In this document: positions 11,594-20,146 of the stretch, piece after piece
Layout of the letters: every line of letters starts with the position of its first letter
Numbering within the stretch: position 1 is the first letter of the stretch
NCBI RefSeq assembly: GCF_014133895.1
Contig: NC_050730.1
Location: 806,001-870,000, forward strand
DNA length: 64,000 nt
From: Torulaspora globosa
Taxonomy: Eukaryota; Ascomycota; Saccharomycetes; Saccharomycetales; Saccharomycetaceae
Direction of reading: 5' to 3'
Made by a program: the position numbers and the translations under genes
The notes under the pieces: generated by a model
Databases searched by the model: none
Told to the model about the DNA's origin: nothing
Seen by the model: the letters and a program-made list of their open reading frames with translations, nothing else

Positions 11594-12178
11594 ATGATGA
11601 GAATTATCCATCAAAGACGCTTCTTGGCTACGTTTTATGAACTTTTCCCTCAGACTTTTCCCAAGGGCAAGCCAACCTGGAATGTTGAACAGGCGAAACT
11701 ACGCAAAGAGTATCGAGCTTTGCAAGCTCAGCATCATCCCGACATGTTGTCCAACACGCAGTTGGACGACCAGACGCAAGCTCAGGGCGGAGACCGATCT
11801 TCTCTGCTTAACAAGGCGTACCACACTTTGAAAGATCCATTGCTGAGGTCCCAATACGTGCTGAAAGTTCTCCGTGGGATGGATCTCAGCCAGGAGCAAG
11901 TGGCCCAGCAGATTATGCAGAGCGACCCCGGCCTGCTGATGAAAGTGCTGGATACTCATGAGCAACTGGAGGAGGTAGAGAACGAAGAAGATGTGCGGGC
12001 TATTGAGCAGGAGAACAAGCAGAGAATCAAGAGTATAGAGGCCCGTTTGAAGGACAGTTTTGCCGAGGAACAGTATGAACAAGCCGCACAGCTGACCGTG
12101 GAACTAAAGTATTGGGTCAATCTGGCGAAAGCCATCAAAGAATGGGAACCGGGGAAACCAGTCAATTTGACTCATTAG
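11594..12178 (+). CDS. JAC1: JAC1, mitochondrial J-protein co-chaperone for Fe-S cluster assembly
   Basis: Protein of 194 residues (184 in S. cerevisiae). An N-terminal basic, Arg-rich presequence (MRIIHQRRFL) suits mitochondrial import. The J-domain has the invariant HPD in QAQHHPDML, needed to stimulate the Hsp70 Ssq1. The C-terminal HscB-type three-helix domain, residues about 105-190, binds the scaffold protein Isu1. It lacks the Zn fingers of DnaJ type I proteins, as expected. Two successive ATGs (11594 and 11597) are possible starts with almost no effect on the product. It lies between ATE1 and CKB1 exactly as in S. cerevisiae. Confidence 0.95.
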   Translation: MMRIIHQRRFLATFYELFPQTFPKGKPTWNVEQAKLRKEYRALQAQHHPDMLSNTQLDDQTQAQGGDRSSLLNKAYHTLKDPLLRSQYVLKVLRGMDLSQEQVAQQIMQSDPGLLMKVLDTHEQLEEVENEEDVRAIEQENKQRIKSIEARLKDSFAEEQYEQAAQLTVELKYWVNLAKAIKEWEPGKPVNLTH

Positions 12179-12254
12179 ATTACACAATATGTATTTCTAT
12201 ACAATCATCCATTAAAGACACTACCCATATGCCCTTCTTTAGGTCTCGCAACTG

Positions 12255-13064
12255 CTATGCGTCCGCATCGACAACGCTTGGAATTTCAAACTCACATTTC
12301 GCAAACTCCTGCCACTCTTCCTCTGTGCTTGGATACTGCCTTAGCCACTTCATCCTGGGGCCAGAGACTGCCACGTCGTTTATCCTGAAGCCAAACACTT
12401 TCAGCTCGTACGCCTCTTTGCTCTTCCTCTCAACGTACTCTTCCAGTTCCTTGAAATGTTTCAAGAACACGCCTGGGAAGCTGGTCCCCCAGAACGCTCC
12501 CTCCAGACACAGGTGGCGCGACGACTGAGGCAGATAGAGGTCCTGGCAGCTGGGACAATACAGTCTCACAGTGTGCTTTCCCACCGTGTCGCTCAGTCCG
12601 CACGGCAACAGTTGCATCCCGCCGCAGTAATAACGAGGACACGTCCCAAACTCCTTGTGATCGAATTTCTCCGCCATTGCCTGTAATCCCGGCTTGGTAA
12701 GAATGTATCGCGCATGGATCAGTCCATATAACTGCTCCGCAGCATGCTCCGCTATGCTTCTATTCACTAGCTGTGTCTTCCCCTCGCCGCCATTCTGCCC
12801 TCCAATCTCAGTATCCTCCTCATCGTACTCCTCATCGCTCATGGCCTCCAAGTCCAGAATCAAGTCCAACGCTTTTCTATAGTGAGGAACTTCCTGCGGC
12901 AAAGAAGTCATATTAAAGTCGTCCTCGATGAAATCTGTCGGAACCTGGCAGAAGTATTCGTGTCCAAACCTTGTGCAAAACGACGGAATCCATTCATCGT
13001 ACGTGCCACTGTCATCCTCAGAGGAACCCGCTTGTGATTGACCTTCAATGAATTCTTGCGACAT
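12255..13064 (-). CDS. CKB1: CKB1, regulatory beta subunit of casein kinase 2
   Basis: 269 residues (278 in S. cerevisiae). The start region WIPSFCTRFGHEYFCQVPTD is the family signature. An acidic loop (AMSDEEYDEEDTEIG) follows near residue 80-90, larger than in animal CK2-beta, as is usual in yeast Ckb1. The Zn-binding dimerisation domain has cysteines in GTCPRYYCGG and LYCPSCQDLYLP. The product forms the tetrameric CK2 holoenzyme with Cka1/Cka2 and Ckb2 and affects substrate choice. The 3' end converges with JAC1 with only 76 bases between stops, and the 5' end faces GET1. Confidence 0.96.
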   Translation of the reverse strand: MSQEFIEGQSQAGSSEDDSGTYDEWIPSFCTRFGHEYFCQVPTDFIEDDFNMTSLPQEVPHYRKALDLILDLEAMSDEEYDEEDTEIGGQNGGEGKTQLVNRSIAEHAAEQLYGLIHARYILTKPGLQAMAEKFDHKEFGTCPRYYCGGMQLLPCGLSDTVGKHTVRLYCPSCQDLYLPQSSRHLCLEGAFWGTSFPGVFLKHFKELEEYVERKSKEAYELKVFGFRINDVAVSGPRMKWLRQYPSTEEEWQEFAKCEFEIPSVVDADA

Positions 13065-13290
13065 CTGCTAACTCCAATCAGTCTAATCCAGTTCCAATCG
13101 ATCGATACAACGTCCCAGATCGACTTTCTCTTAAGCTTCTTATCACCTCAAGTATCTCTCTGTAGTGAATAAGTAGCTTAATTTTCTATTAGCAAAAATT
13201 TTCCCTTATAGAGAGATAGAAGCACCAAGAGATCGCGGGTTTACGGCCAGTTGTTGCGTGTTGACGGTCCAATTAGCTGGAGGATTCGAG

Positions 13291-13983
13291 ATGTTGTCGG
13301 AGAACTGGGTTGTATATCTTTCTCTGTTGTTTGTTGTGGTCAATAAGCTTCTGCAGTACACTACCAGATACCATGAAAAGTGGGCTTCCCACTTTGCCTT
13401 ACCAAACGTTCGAGCAGCCGGTAGAAGGTACCAGCGCACGCTGTCGGAGCACCAGAAGTTGGTTTCGGTCAACAGGTCGATCTCAGCACAGGATGATTAT
13501 GCTCGGTGGACCAAGAATAACAGGAAGTTGACACTGCTGGAGAAGGAGTTGCAGAGCTTGAAGGAGGAATTGGGGAGAGCGAGTGCTCAGAACAAGCAGT
13601 TGCTCGGGAGGCTGAGACTACTGAGTTTGACACTGCCATTTTTGGCTTTGAAGCTGTGGAAGGGCAAACATGTGGTGTACTACTTGCCCAGGGCGGAGCT
13701 GTTCCCGAAAGTAGTGTCTGGAGTGTGGTCTCAAGGCTGGTTCTACGTTGCGCTGTTGCCGCTGAGATTGCTGAAGAGGCAGTCCATTGGTGCAGCTTCA
13801 GTGACAGACGTCGGAGTGTCGCTCGGCATCTGGCTTTGGGCGTTGCAGAGAGTGATCGACACCTTTGAGTTCTTGATCAAACAGCTGCTGTTGGCACCGG
13901 TTGTGCTCCATCCACCGTCGTCTGGAGGAAAGGAAAATGGTGCGAAACACGAGATTACAAGCGATAGAATCGACTTAGATTGA
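13291..13983 (+). CDS. GET1: GET1, ER membrane receptor subunit for tail-anchored protein insertion
   Basis: 230 residues (235 in S. cerevisiae). With Get2 it forms the ER receptor for the ATPase Get3 and inserts tail-anchored proteins. An N-terminal membrane segment (WVVYLSLLFVVVNKLLQY) is followed by a cytosolic coiled coil with the conserved stretch SISAQDDYARWTKNNRKL, which contacts Get3. Two further membrane segments follow, near residues 115-180 (FVSGVWSQGW-like GVWSQGWFYVALLPLRL, then VSLGIWLWALQRVIDTFEFL). I chose the ATG at 13291. The frame stays open eleven codons upstream but only from a GTG. Synteny with CKB1 (YGL019W-YGL020C) supports the call. Confidence 0.93.
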   Translation: MLSENWVVYLSLLFVVVNKLLQYTTRYHEKWASHFALPNVRAAGRRYQRTLSEHQKLVSVNRSISAQDDYARWTKNNRKLTLLEKELQSLKEELGRASAQNKQLLGRLRLLSLTLPFLALKLWKGKHVVYYLPRAELFPKVVSGVWSQGWFYVALLPLRLLKRQSIGAASVTDVGVSLGIWLWALQRVIDTFEFLIKQLLLAPVVLHPPSSGGKENGAKHEITSDRIDLD

Positions 13984-14018
13984 ACAGTAATTATACACTA
14001 GTTTTTCTGTGGTGAATC

Positions 14019-16259
14019 CTATTTAAACCTCAGCAAATCGCCGCAGGTTCTAATCTCTATGTCATGCCTTTTGAATAGACCCCGTTTGCTTGATGAGCAT
14101 TGGTCGATTAGCTGTGTCAGTTTGATCAGTTTATCCCTGCTCGAGCCTGACCTGTTCAGTTTGCCTTCATATCTTTGGATAAATTTCACGCACAGATAGT
14201 GCAACCACATAAGGTTTGTTCTAGGTTCGTACTCTTCCCAAGAAGATGCCTCTGCGAGAACGAAGCGCATAAGTTTGTAAATTTCGTATTGGTAGTCACC
14301 GCCGCCCTGGAAGAATAGTGGGTGATCTAGTCTGGTGTAGATTACGGGTTGATCGGGCCCTTTCTGAGCTCTACTGCACTTCAGGTCACACAGCGTGACA
14401 TTGAGCTTCTTGTCGACTAGAATGTGTTCCAGGATTAGGTTTCTGTGCTCGAATTGAAATTTTGTCTCTGCAACGTAAAGTATAGTGACACATTGCCAAA
14501 AGATGTACAGCGCTTGCGACCAGCTTGTTAAATTGACAACACTCAAAGGAGTTCCGTGATCTTTCAAGATAAGAAGTAGAAATAGTGGGGCATTTGTGTC
14601 GTGTCCCCTCGTTTCCGAATCTTCTTGTATCACATAGGAGTGTAGCAGCCATGGTAATCCAGTAGTTCCTTTACAAAGTCTCAACATTTTGAGCTCTTGT
14701 AAACACATCGTTTTAGAGTAAGTGACATCTTCTAGCATTCCCAGCGGCAGTTTCTTGAACACTACTGCACCATCATTGTTTTGACAGCTCCAGACATGGG
14801 TGGTCAGCTTTTTAGAGTTTTTCAGGGAAGCCATTGTCTCTTTCTCTGAGACGATATGCTTGATATCACAGATGTCTAAAATTTGGCTTAATATTGCTTC
14901 GTCATAATCCTTCATTATAACTGGGGTTGAAGACGTCAGCGAAAGAAGAGAACTCGAGTTTCTAAGCTTGGCTCTGATTTTATCGCGAGAAGCCTGATCC
15001 GGCACAGGTAATGAGATTTGAGGACCCTGAGAGGTCAATGAGGAGGAGTCATCGCCACCAGTATTGTTGGACTTTGTTCTCGTCTTTAACCTTTGTAATG
15101 AGCTATGGGAGCCCTTGTGCTTTAGACTTGATTGCGATGATCTGTGTTTCAACCCATTCAAAGAAATATTAGATGATGATGGTCTCTTTTTTAATGAGTT
15201 CGATGTAATCGATGAGTTGTCGCTGTAGTCCATAGTACCAGCTGTCCCATTATTATACGAGAAGACAGCTTTGTGTAGCTCTGCAAAAGAGCTCTTTCCT
15301 TTTATTTTGGTATCTGCCATCAATGAACCATTATCATGAACGATCTTAAGTGATTGACTGGACGATGACCTCGATAGAGAAGCGCTACTGCCTCTTTTCC
15401 AAAATTTCCATTTGGAACTTGTAGATGCGATCGAAGAAAGCGAAGACATGCTCGGTGAATGTGTGTGGAAGCCCGCCGCATTTCCTGATACAGCGGTCGT
15501 ATACATCGAGCTACCGCTATGATAGCTGTTGGCGCTGTCCTGGGCGAGCATGATGGAATGGCGCTGACGATTCGCTTCGTTTACCACAGGCGCCAACGGA
15601 GCCCTAAAATTCGAATTGCGGCGCTCCTTAGACTGTACACCGTAGGATTTCGGATTCTGCGAAGGAATTATTGATGGTGCCTTAAACAGGTCGCGATCTT
15701 TCTTCACCTGGTTTTCTTTGTTCTCATCGTTAAGCGCAATAAGGCCGAATAACTGTCTCAAAGATGACCCAGTTGAGCTCCTTTTCATGGAACGCGGCGA
15801 CTTGGCCGCCTGGTCAGCCTCGACGCTCGCAACGGAGCCCCGTTTGTGCGATGAAAGAGAGCTGTGGGTCGAGACTCTTTTAAGAAATTTCGAATCTCGA
15901 TTCTCCTTGTCCTTAGATTCCCTTGAATGGCCTGTTCCAGAATCTAATGTAAAAGTCGACAACGCAGACCATCTTTTCTTTGCAGCACCTGAAGAAGACG
16001 AGTGGTTCGACATGAAAGACCACCGTTTCTTCTCTTCCGACCTTGTTTTTCCTGGGCCAATCGACGAAGGAGTAGCCCTTGACGAAGCACTGGCCATAAC
16101 ATTCATTCCTTGCTCACTCACGCCCTTCGAGGGCGATCGTACAGCATCTTCACGATCAGAATCCTCTTGTGAATTATAATCATCCTCATTATCCGAGACA
16201 ACCAATGCAATGAACTTCCTATCGTCAGACGGCCCTTCAAAAGACGTATCAAACTCCAT
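14019..16259 (-). CDS. ALK1: ALK1/ALK2-type haspin-like protein kinase
   Basis: 746 residues. The N-terminal 450 residues are low-complexity, rich in Ser/Lys/Arg, with many possible phosphorylation sites and a KEN box candidate (NKENQV). The C-terminal third is a divergent haspin kinase domain, with VFKKLPLGM in the N-lobe and FEHRNLILEHILVD for the catalytic loop, where the usual HRD reads HRN. LCDLKCSR sits in the DFG position. The same divergence is, as I remember, a family trait of yeast Alk1/Alk2, which act in mitosis. The position between GET1 (YGL020C) and LAA2 (YBL010C) makes it the single pre-duplication counterpart of ALK1 (YGL021W) and ALK2 (YBL009W). I therefore use ALK1 only as a label. 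Confidence 0.88.
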   Translation of the reverse strand: MEFDTSFEGPSDDRKFIALVVSDNEDDYNSQEDSDREDAVRSPSKGVSEQGMNVMASASSRATPSSIGPGKTRSEEKKRWSFMSNHSSSSGAAKKRWSALSTFTLDSGTGHSRESKDKENRDSKFLKRVSTHSSLSSHKRGSVASVEADQAAKSPRSMKRSSTGSSLRQLFGLIALNDENKENQVKKDRDLFKAPSIIPSQNPKSYGVQSKERRNSNFRAPLAPVVNEANRQRHSIMLAQDSANSYHSGSSMYTTAVSGNAAGFHTHSPSMSSLSSIASTSSKWKFWKRGSSASLSRSSSSQSLKIVHDNGSLMADTKIKGKSSFAELHKAVFSYNNGTAGTMDYSDNSSITSNSLKKRPSSSNISLNGLKHRSSQSSLKHKGSHSSLQRLKTRTKSNNTGGDDSSSLTSQGPQISLPVPDQASRDKIRAKLRNSSSLLSLTSSTPVIMKDYDEAILSQILDICDIKHIVSEKETMASLKNSKKLTTHVWSCQNNDGAVVFKKLPLGMLEDVTYSKTMCLQELKMLRLCKGTTGLPWLLHSYVIQEDSETRGHDTNAPLFLLLILKDHGTPLSVVNLTSWSQALYIFWQCVTILYVAETKFQFEHRNLILEHILVDKKLNVTLCDLKCSRAQKGPDQPVIYTRLDHPLFFQGGGDYQYEIYKLMRFVLAEASSWEEYEPRTNLMWLHYLCVKFIQRYEGKLNRSGSSRDKLIKLTQLIDQCSSSKRGLFKRHDIEIRTCGDLLRFK

Positions 16260-16544
16260 TTCTGATCCAATCGACTCTGATCAGTTGCACCAGCCAGTAC
16301 CCAACTTACCTAAACCTGTAGTAGTGCTCATTATCCTGTTGTAATCTTAAAGTGCCGGTTTATTCGCTTTGTTTACATTTCGTGTTTGGTGATTTATTTT
16401 CGCGTCGGGAATTTTAACTGTCCGGATGGATCTGGTGCATTTCGGACAGCAGATTTTGCCAAGACCGATGAGATAGAATAGATAGCTCAGTTATAAGACA
16501 ATTGACCAGCCAGACAGGTCTTAAGAGGTTCGAATTGCGTTTCA

Positions 16545-17345
16545 ATGACGGCCGACGCGGTTGCGGTTGCTTCTGGGACAGAGGTCGTCACCGAGGAAGG
16601 TGTAGAGAGCGATGATTTTGGTAGCTTTTCGGATGCGTCGTTCACAAGCGACCTGGAGGAAGATTACGAAGGAGTTACGAGATATTTAGACGATTTGCTA
16701 CCTAATTGCGGATATTTGGCTCCGTCTGATTCTCAACCAGCGGCGCTGGAACAGTTATTGCAGGACGAGAGACCGCATGTGATCTACGAACAGTTGGTGG
16801 AGCTGCGAACAGCGCTGCAGCCTTTAAGCTGGGATAAGTCTCATCTCAAAGCCAACCTATGGCATATTTTAAGGATTCCCGAGGGTGAGCCCGCGGAAAA
16901 GCAGCCATTGCGGGAGGTATCTCTCGATGATTCGCTTTATAAGCAATTGATGTCGTTGCTGAAAGATAACAATGTTCACGCAACCCATCTGCTGCGAGAT
17001 CAGCTTAAAATCAATTACACTAGCCCGTTAACACCTTTAGCGGCGCGTGCGGAGGAGGAGAAAGAACAGGAGGGCACGATACGGAGTTTGCTGGCAAAGA
17101 CCGTTGACTCATCAGACGACCTGACCGAATATCACGATGCACTGTGCCGGGAAATTGATATTCTGCTTGTCGAGCTACGACAGCTGAATGATCGACAGGC
17201 GGCTCTGATGACAGATAAAAGCACATTTGAAAGCGTTATCACAAATCTCACAGGTCATACTCAAAGGTTATATAGAGATGAAGTTGCGCTGTACAACAAG
17301 AGGATTAAGAAGAAAAGTAGGTTTAGATGGCTAAATAAGGTTTAA
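16545..17345 (+). CDS. LAA2: LAA2 (YBL010C-like), AP-1 accessory protein
   Basis: 266 residues (280 in S. cerevisiae). Near residue 24 it has DDFGSFSDASF, containing a DFGxF motif of the type recognised by gamma-ear domains of AP-1 and GGA adaptors. The rest is predicted helical and charged, with a possible coiled coil toward the C-terminus and a very basic end (KRIKKKSRFRWLNKV). In S. cerevisiae, Laa2 links the large protein Laa1 to the AP-1 complex at trans-Golgi/endosomal membranes. Identity rests on the motif, the length and the position next to ALK (YBL009W-YBL010C). The ATG at 16545 is the first in frame. Confidence 0.85.
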   Translation: MTADAVAVASGTEVVTEEGVESDDFGSFSDASFTSDLEEDYEGVTRYLDDLLPNCGYLAPSDSQPAALEQLLQDERPHVIYEQLVELRTALQPLSWDKSHLKANLWHILRIPEGEPAEKQPLREVSLDDSLYKQLMSLLKDNNVHATHLLRDQLKINYTSPLTPLAARAEEEKEQEGTIRSLLAKTVDSSDDLTEYHDALCREIDILLVELRQLNDRQAALMTDKSTFESVITNLTGHTQRLYRDEVALYNKRIKKKSRFRWLNKV

Positions 17346-17382
17346 CGAAATCTACTTGGTATGAAATGCATTTTGTAAAGCG

Positions 17383-19554
17383 CTAGACTCTGAGTTCGAG
17401 CTTTGGCTTCTTCATACTTCTCCTTTTGGATGCCTTTACCGAGTTTCTGTCAAATAGCCCAACGTCATGTAAATCTCTACCAGCGAAGTCCATGTCTTTG
17501 AGTTGGTATATTCTCACTAGCCAGTTTTCGGAAGTGAAGACTTCCTCGAAGTAGTCGAGAGGTTCCACATCTGAAGCTGAGACTGTTTGACCACGGGCTT
17601 TATCTTGACCCTGTCCTTTGAATAGCTCTGGGAAATCCTTGTAAGACATCTTGTATAGCAAGGACTGCTTCATAGTTTTCGTTGCTTGTGAGTCGACTCG
17701 ATATTCGTTGTTTGCGGTAAAGAAATTTCTCTCTTTGATCTCTTCAGGCCAGATACCCTCGCTAATTCTGATCATCCATAGAAACTTGTTCAAATCGTCT
17801 CCGTTGAACCCAAGCACACCACCAAAGATGACCAAAACGTAGTCAACGTCATGTTGCTTAAAGATCTCGTAGGACTTCCATTCAGGTGACGACATAGCTT
17901 TGCCCACTGTCGCTATGTGTGTGTTATTCCAGGTGTTGTTGTCGACTAGGGTAGTTCTATCGGCCATACCGCCGATTTGATAACCATAATCCCACCAGGC
18001 GGCAACTTTCGCGTCTTCATCCGTATTCATTCTCAACCAATAGTAAGCTTCACGGAAGTCATCGATCAGTGCTGGACGGCCATCAGCCGTCTGAGATGGC
18101 ATAACGACAGAAGGAGATGAGTACGCGATTCTTGTGACCCAGGTACAGTGGAAGACAAACAGATACAAGTAGTAAATGAACGAGCCTGAAACCACCAAGC
18201 GCGAAAGTAATGAACCATAATTCTTTTTAGGGCCGGTTGTGCCTTTGGAGAAATCAAGATACACATCGAATAGCTTGGACAACGTAACAGCCGCACATAC
18301 ACAGATGACGGGAGTCAAAGTTAGCATCAATCTGATCATGACGCCTGCAAAATACGAGCATAATACAGAGTACGCGATAACGAAGACATGTTCATCCTTC
18401 AATTCCAAAAACAATAGGAACACACCAGCTGGGAATAGCCAGATAAGAAAATGTGTGTCAAAGAAGAAAGCCGGCCAAGCGACAGGCTGATGTTCTGAGA
18501 CGGACGCAATGATAGGAATATGAATCTTAGCATAATTGGTGTCCCATAGAGAGTAGAATCTACCGGTCCATGGAGCAATGAACCCCATATAAGTCAACGT
18601 GAACAGACCGGCGACGCCGACGACAAAGATCACCAGAAGTGAAACAACCATGACAATTTTGAACTTCTCTGAAGCAACCTGCGACTTGACGAAGTTACCA
18701 AAAGCCACGATCTGGACCAGTCCAAAGACACCTAACGCTGCCATATGGTCATTCGATTTGATGGGCAAGAATCCAACAAATGGAATCTGCATCGAAGCCA
18801 AAGTACCGATAGTGTACCAAGTCGTATAAGCAGCATACAATTTCGAGTTGTAACGCCCCATCAGGATCAAGATGAAGATGTGCAGGGGAATCAGATTGGT
18901 GATAAACACGTAACCACCCCAGGCAGAAACCATATAGAAGTAAAACAATGCCGTCAACGACGCATAGAAGATAGAACCTCTCTTCTGCGCCTTGATCCAG
19001 AACATAAACGTAACCATCAGCAACGTGATGGCGATCGCCTCGTTATCGTACGACCCCGCCACAGATCTCGATATGTACCCGGGCACAATCGCCATGAAAG
19101 CCCCCGCCAACAGGCCCGCACTCGAGTCCTTGATCTCCTTCGTGAACTGATAAGTGGCCCACGCCGTGACACCCGAGAAAGCGGGAGCAAACATAACACA
19201 AATGTTTCTAATGTCGACCGGCAACCCAATCTTTCTGAACAGATGCCAGACAGCGCCACTAGTGGTCATCAGCCCCGGATACAGCGTACCGCCAGTGACT
19301 CTCCCAAGCGGATACCACGTTCTGTCGTCGAACCAGTTGAGAAACTCCAAAAAAGAATGCGACACAAGGTATTTTGTCGCCCTGAAGTTGAACCACGGAT
19401 CGAACTCATGAATGATAGACTCAAACCGAATCACGGAAAACAGTCTCGAAGAGATCGCTGCTCCAAACATCGCCACGAATATCAGCACGGTAAGAACCGT
19501 CTGAACCCAGTGTACCCACAGGGAAACCCCTCCTCCGGTCTTGTGTGCATTCAT
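17383..19554 (-). CDS. STT3: STT3, catalytic subunit of oligosaccharyltransferase
   Basis: Transfers the preassembled glycan from dolichol pyrophosphate to Asn-X-Ser/Thr sites in the ER lumen. 723 residues (718 in S. cerevisiae). The first luminal loop has the metal-binding acidic motif in HEFDPWFNFRATKYL. About 11-13 membrane segments follow up to residue about 470. The C-terminal luminal domain carries the WWDYG motif (VAAWWDYGYQIGG) that reads the +2 Ser/Thr of the sequon, and NNTWNNTH just after it holds glycosylation sites typical of Stt3. The start ATG at 19552-19554 gives a short cytosolic tail before the first membrane helix. The gene converges with LAA2 with 37 bases between stops. 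An essential enzyme, with no oddities. Confidence 0.98.
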   Translation of the reverse strand: MNAHKTGGGVSLWVHWVQTVLTVLIFVAMFGAAISSRLFSVIRFESIIHEFDPWFNFRATKYLVSHSFLEFLNWFDDRTWYPLGRVTGGTLYPGLMTTSGAVWHLFRKIGLPVDIRNICVMFAPAFSGVTAWATYQFTKEIKDSSAGLLAGAFMAIVPGYISRSVAGSYDNEAIAITLLMVTFMFWIKAQKRGSIFYASLTALFYFYMVSAWGGYVFITNLIPLHIFILILMGRYNSKLYAAYTTWYTIGTLASMQIPFVGFLPIKSNDHMAALGVFGLVQIVAFGNFVKSQVASEKFKIVMVVSLLVIFVVGVAGLFTLTYMGFIAPWTGRFYSLWDTNYAKIHIPIIASVSEHQPVAWPAFFFDTHFLIWLFPAGVFLLFLELKDEHVFVIAYSVLCSYFAGVMIRLMLTLTPVICVCAAVTLSKLFDVYLDFSKGTTGPKKNYGSLLSRLVVSGSFIYYLYLFVFHCTWVTRIAYSSPSVVMPSQTADGRPALIDDFREAYYWLRMNTDEDAKVAAWWDYGYQIGGMADRTTLVDNNTWNNTHIATVGKAMSSPEWKSYEIFKQHDVDYVLVIFGGVLGFNGDDLNKFLWMIRISEGIWPEEIKERNFFTANNEYRVDSQATKTMKQSLLYKMSYKDFPELFKGQGQDKARGQTVSASDVEPLDYFEEVFTSENWLVRIYQLKDMDFAGRDLHDVGLFDRNSVKASKRRSMKKPKLELRV

Positions 19555-20146
19555 ATCAGCTTACACTCCCGACACAGCACCAATTGACCTCTACAAGCCT
19601 CTCTTTCACTCATAAAACTCCAGTTTAATACGCTTGGTCTCCTTCCTTGGAAGGTATTTTGTTCAATTCTCGTTAGAGTCCAGGTCCGGGTAACATGATT
19701 CACTGATAGGAAAATTGTATCTCGAGATCCTTCAGGTTGAGTGTATTAAAGATAAGATATAGGATTAGAGAGCTGAGGTAGAGAGCTGGCTCTTAGTTGT
19801 GCTGCCTGTTATACTAGTAGAGTGGTAGGAGTGGTAGGATCTTCGGGTTTGGTTTTTTCTGTGGAGTTAGAGGTCTGCAGCGTGAGTCAGATTCGGTGGG
19901 TTTGTATCGAGAGTGGGAACGGGACTCGACTCTGTGTTGATACGGCTTATAGACTAGGTGGAGCGTATTTGGGAGGACGTAACACGGAGACGGGGGGCTT
20001 TTGAGCGAGTTCTTTTGATTTGTTTCGATTAGGTTCACACAGTGTGGTCCAGAACAAAAAGGGAGAAACCACTGAGACAGGAGGAAAGTGTGTTTGAGGA
20101 GGCTAGTTAGCGGGATTATTTAGAGATTGGATTGCAGAGAGAGATT
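19555..20146. other. Divergent promoter region between STT3 and PIB2, 592 bases
   Basis: The two flanking genes are transcribed away from this stretch. Its right half is unusually rich in G and T on the plus strand (19,800-20,060) with no coding potential. No specific binding site, RNA gene or repeat could be assigned. Confidence 0.5.

Noticed and set aside
14019..14700. HRN in place of HRD in the haspin-like kinase as evidence of a dead pseudokinase
   Set aside because: As I recall, the same change occurs in S. cerevisiae Alk1/Alk2, so it is a family trait and not damage in this copy.
16486..16540. tRNA-like string upstream of LAA2 (TAGCTCAGTTATA ... GGTTCGAAT)
   Set aside because: Both boxes vaguely fit, but the D, T and acceptor stems do not pair and no anticodon arm forms. 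Judged coincidence.
18745..19587. 280-codon frame opposite STT3
   Set aside because: It starts inside the STT3 coding region on the other strand and its composition (many Arg, His, Gln) is that of a mirror frame of a membrane protein gene.
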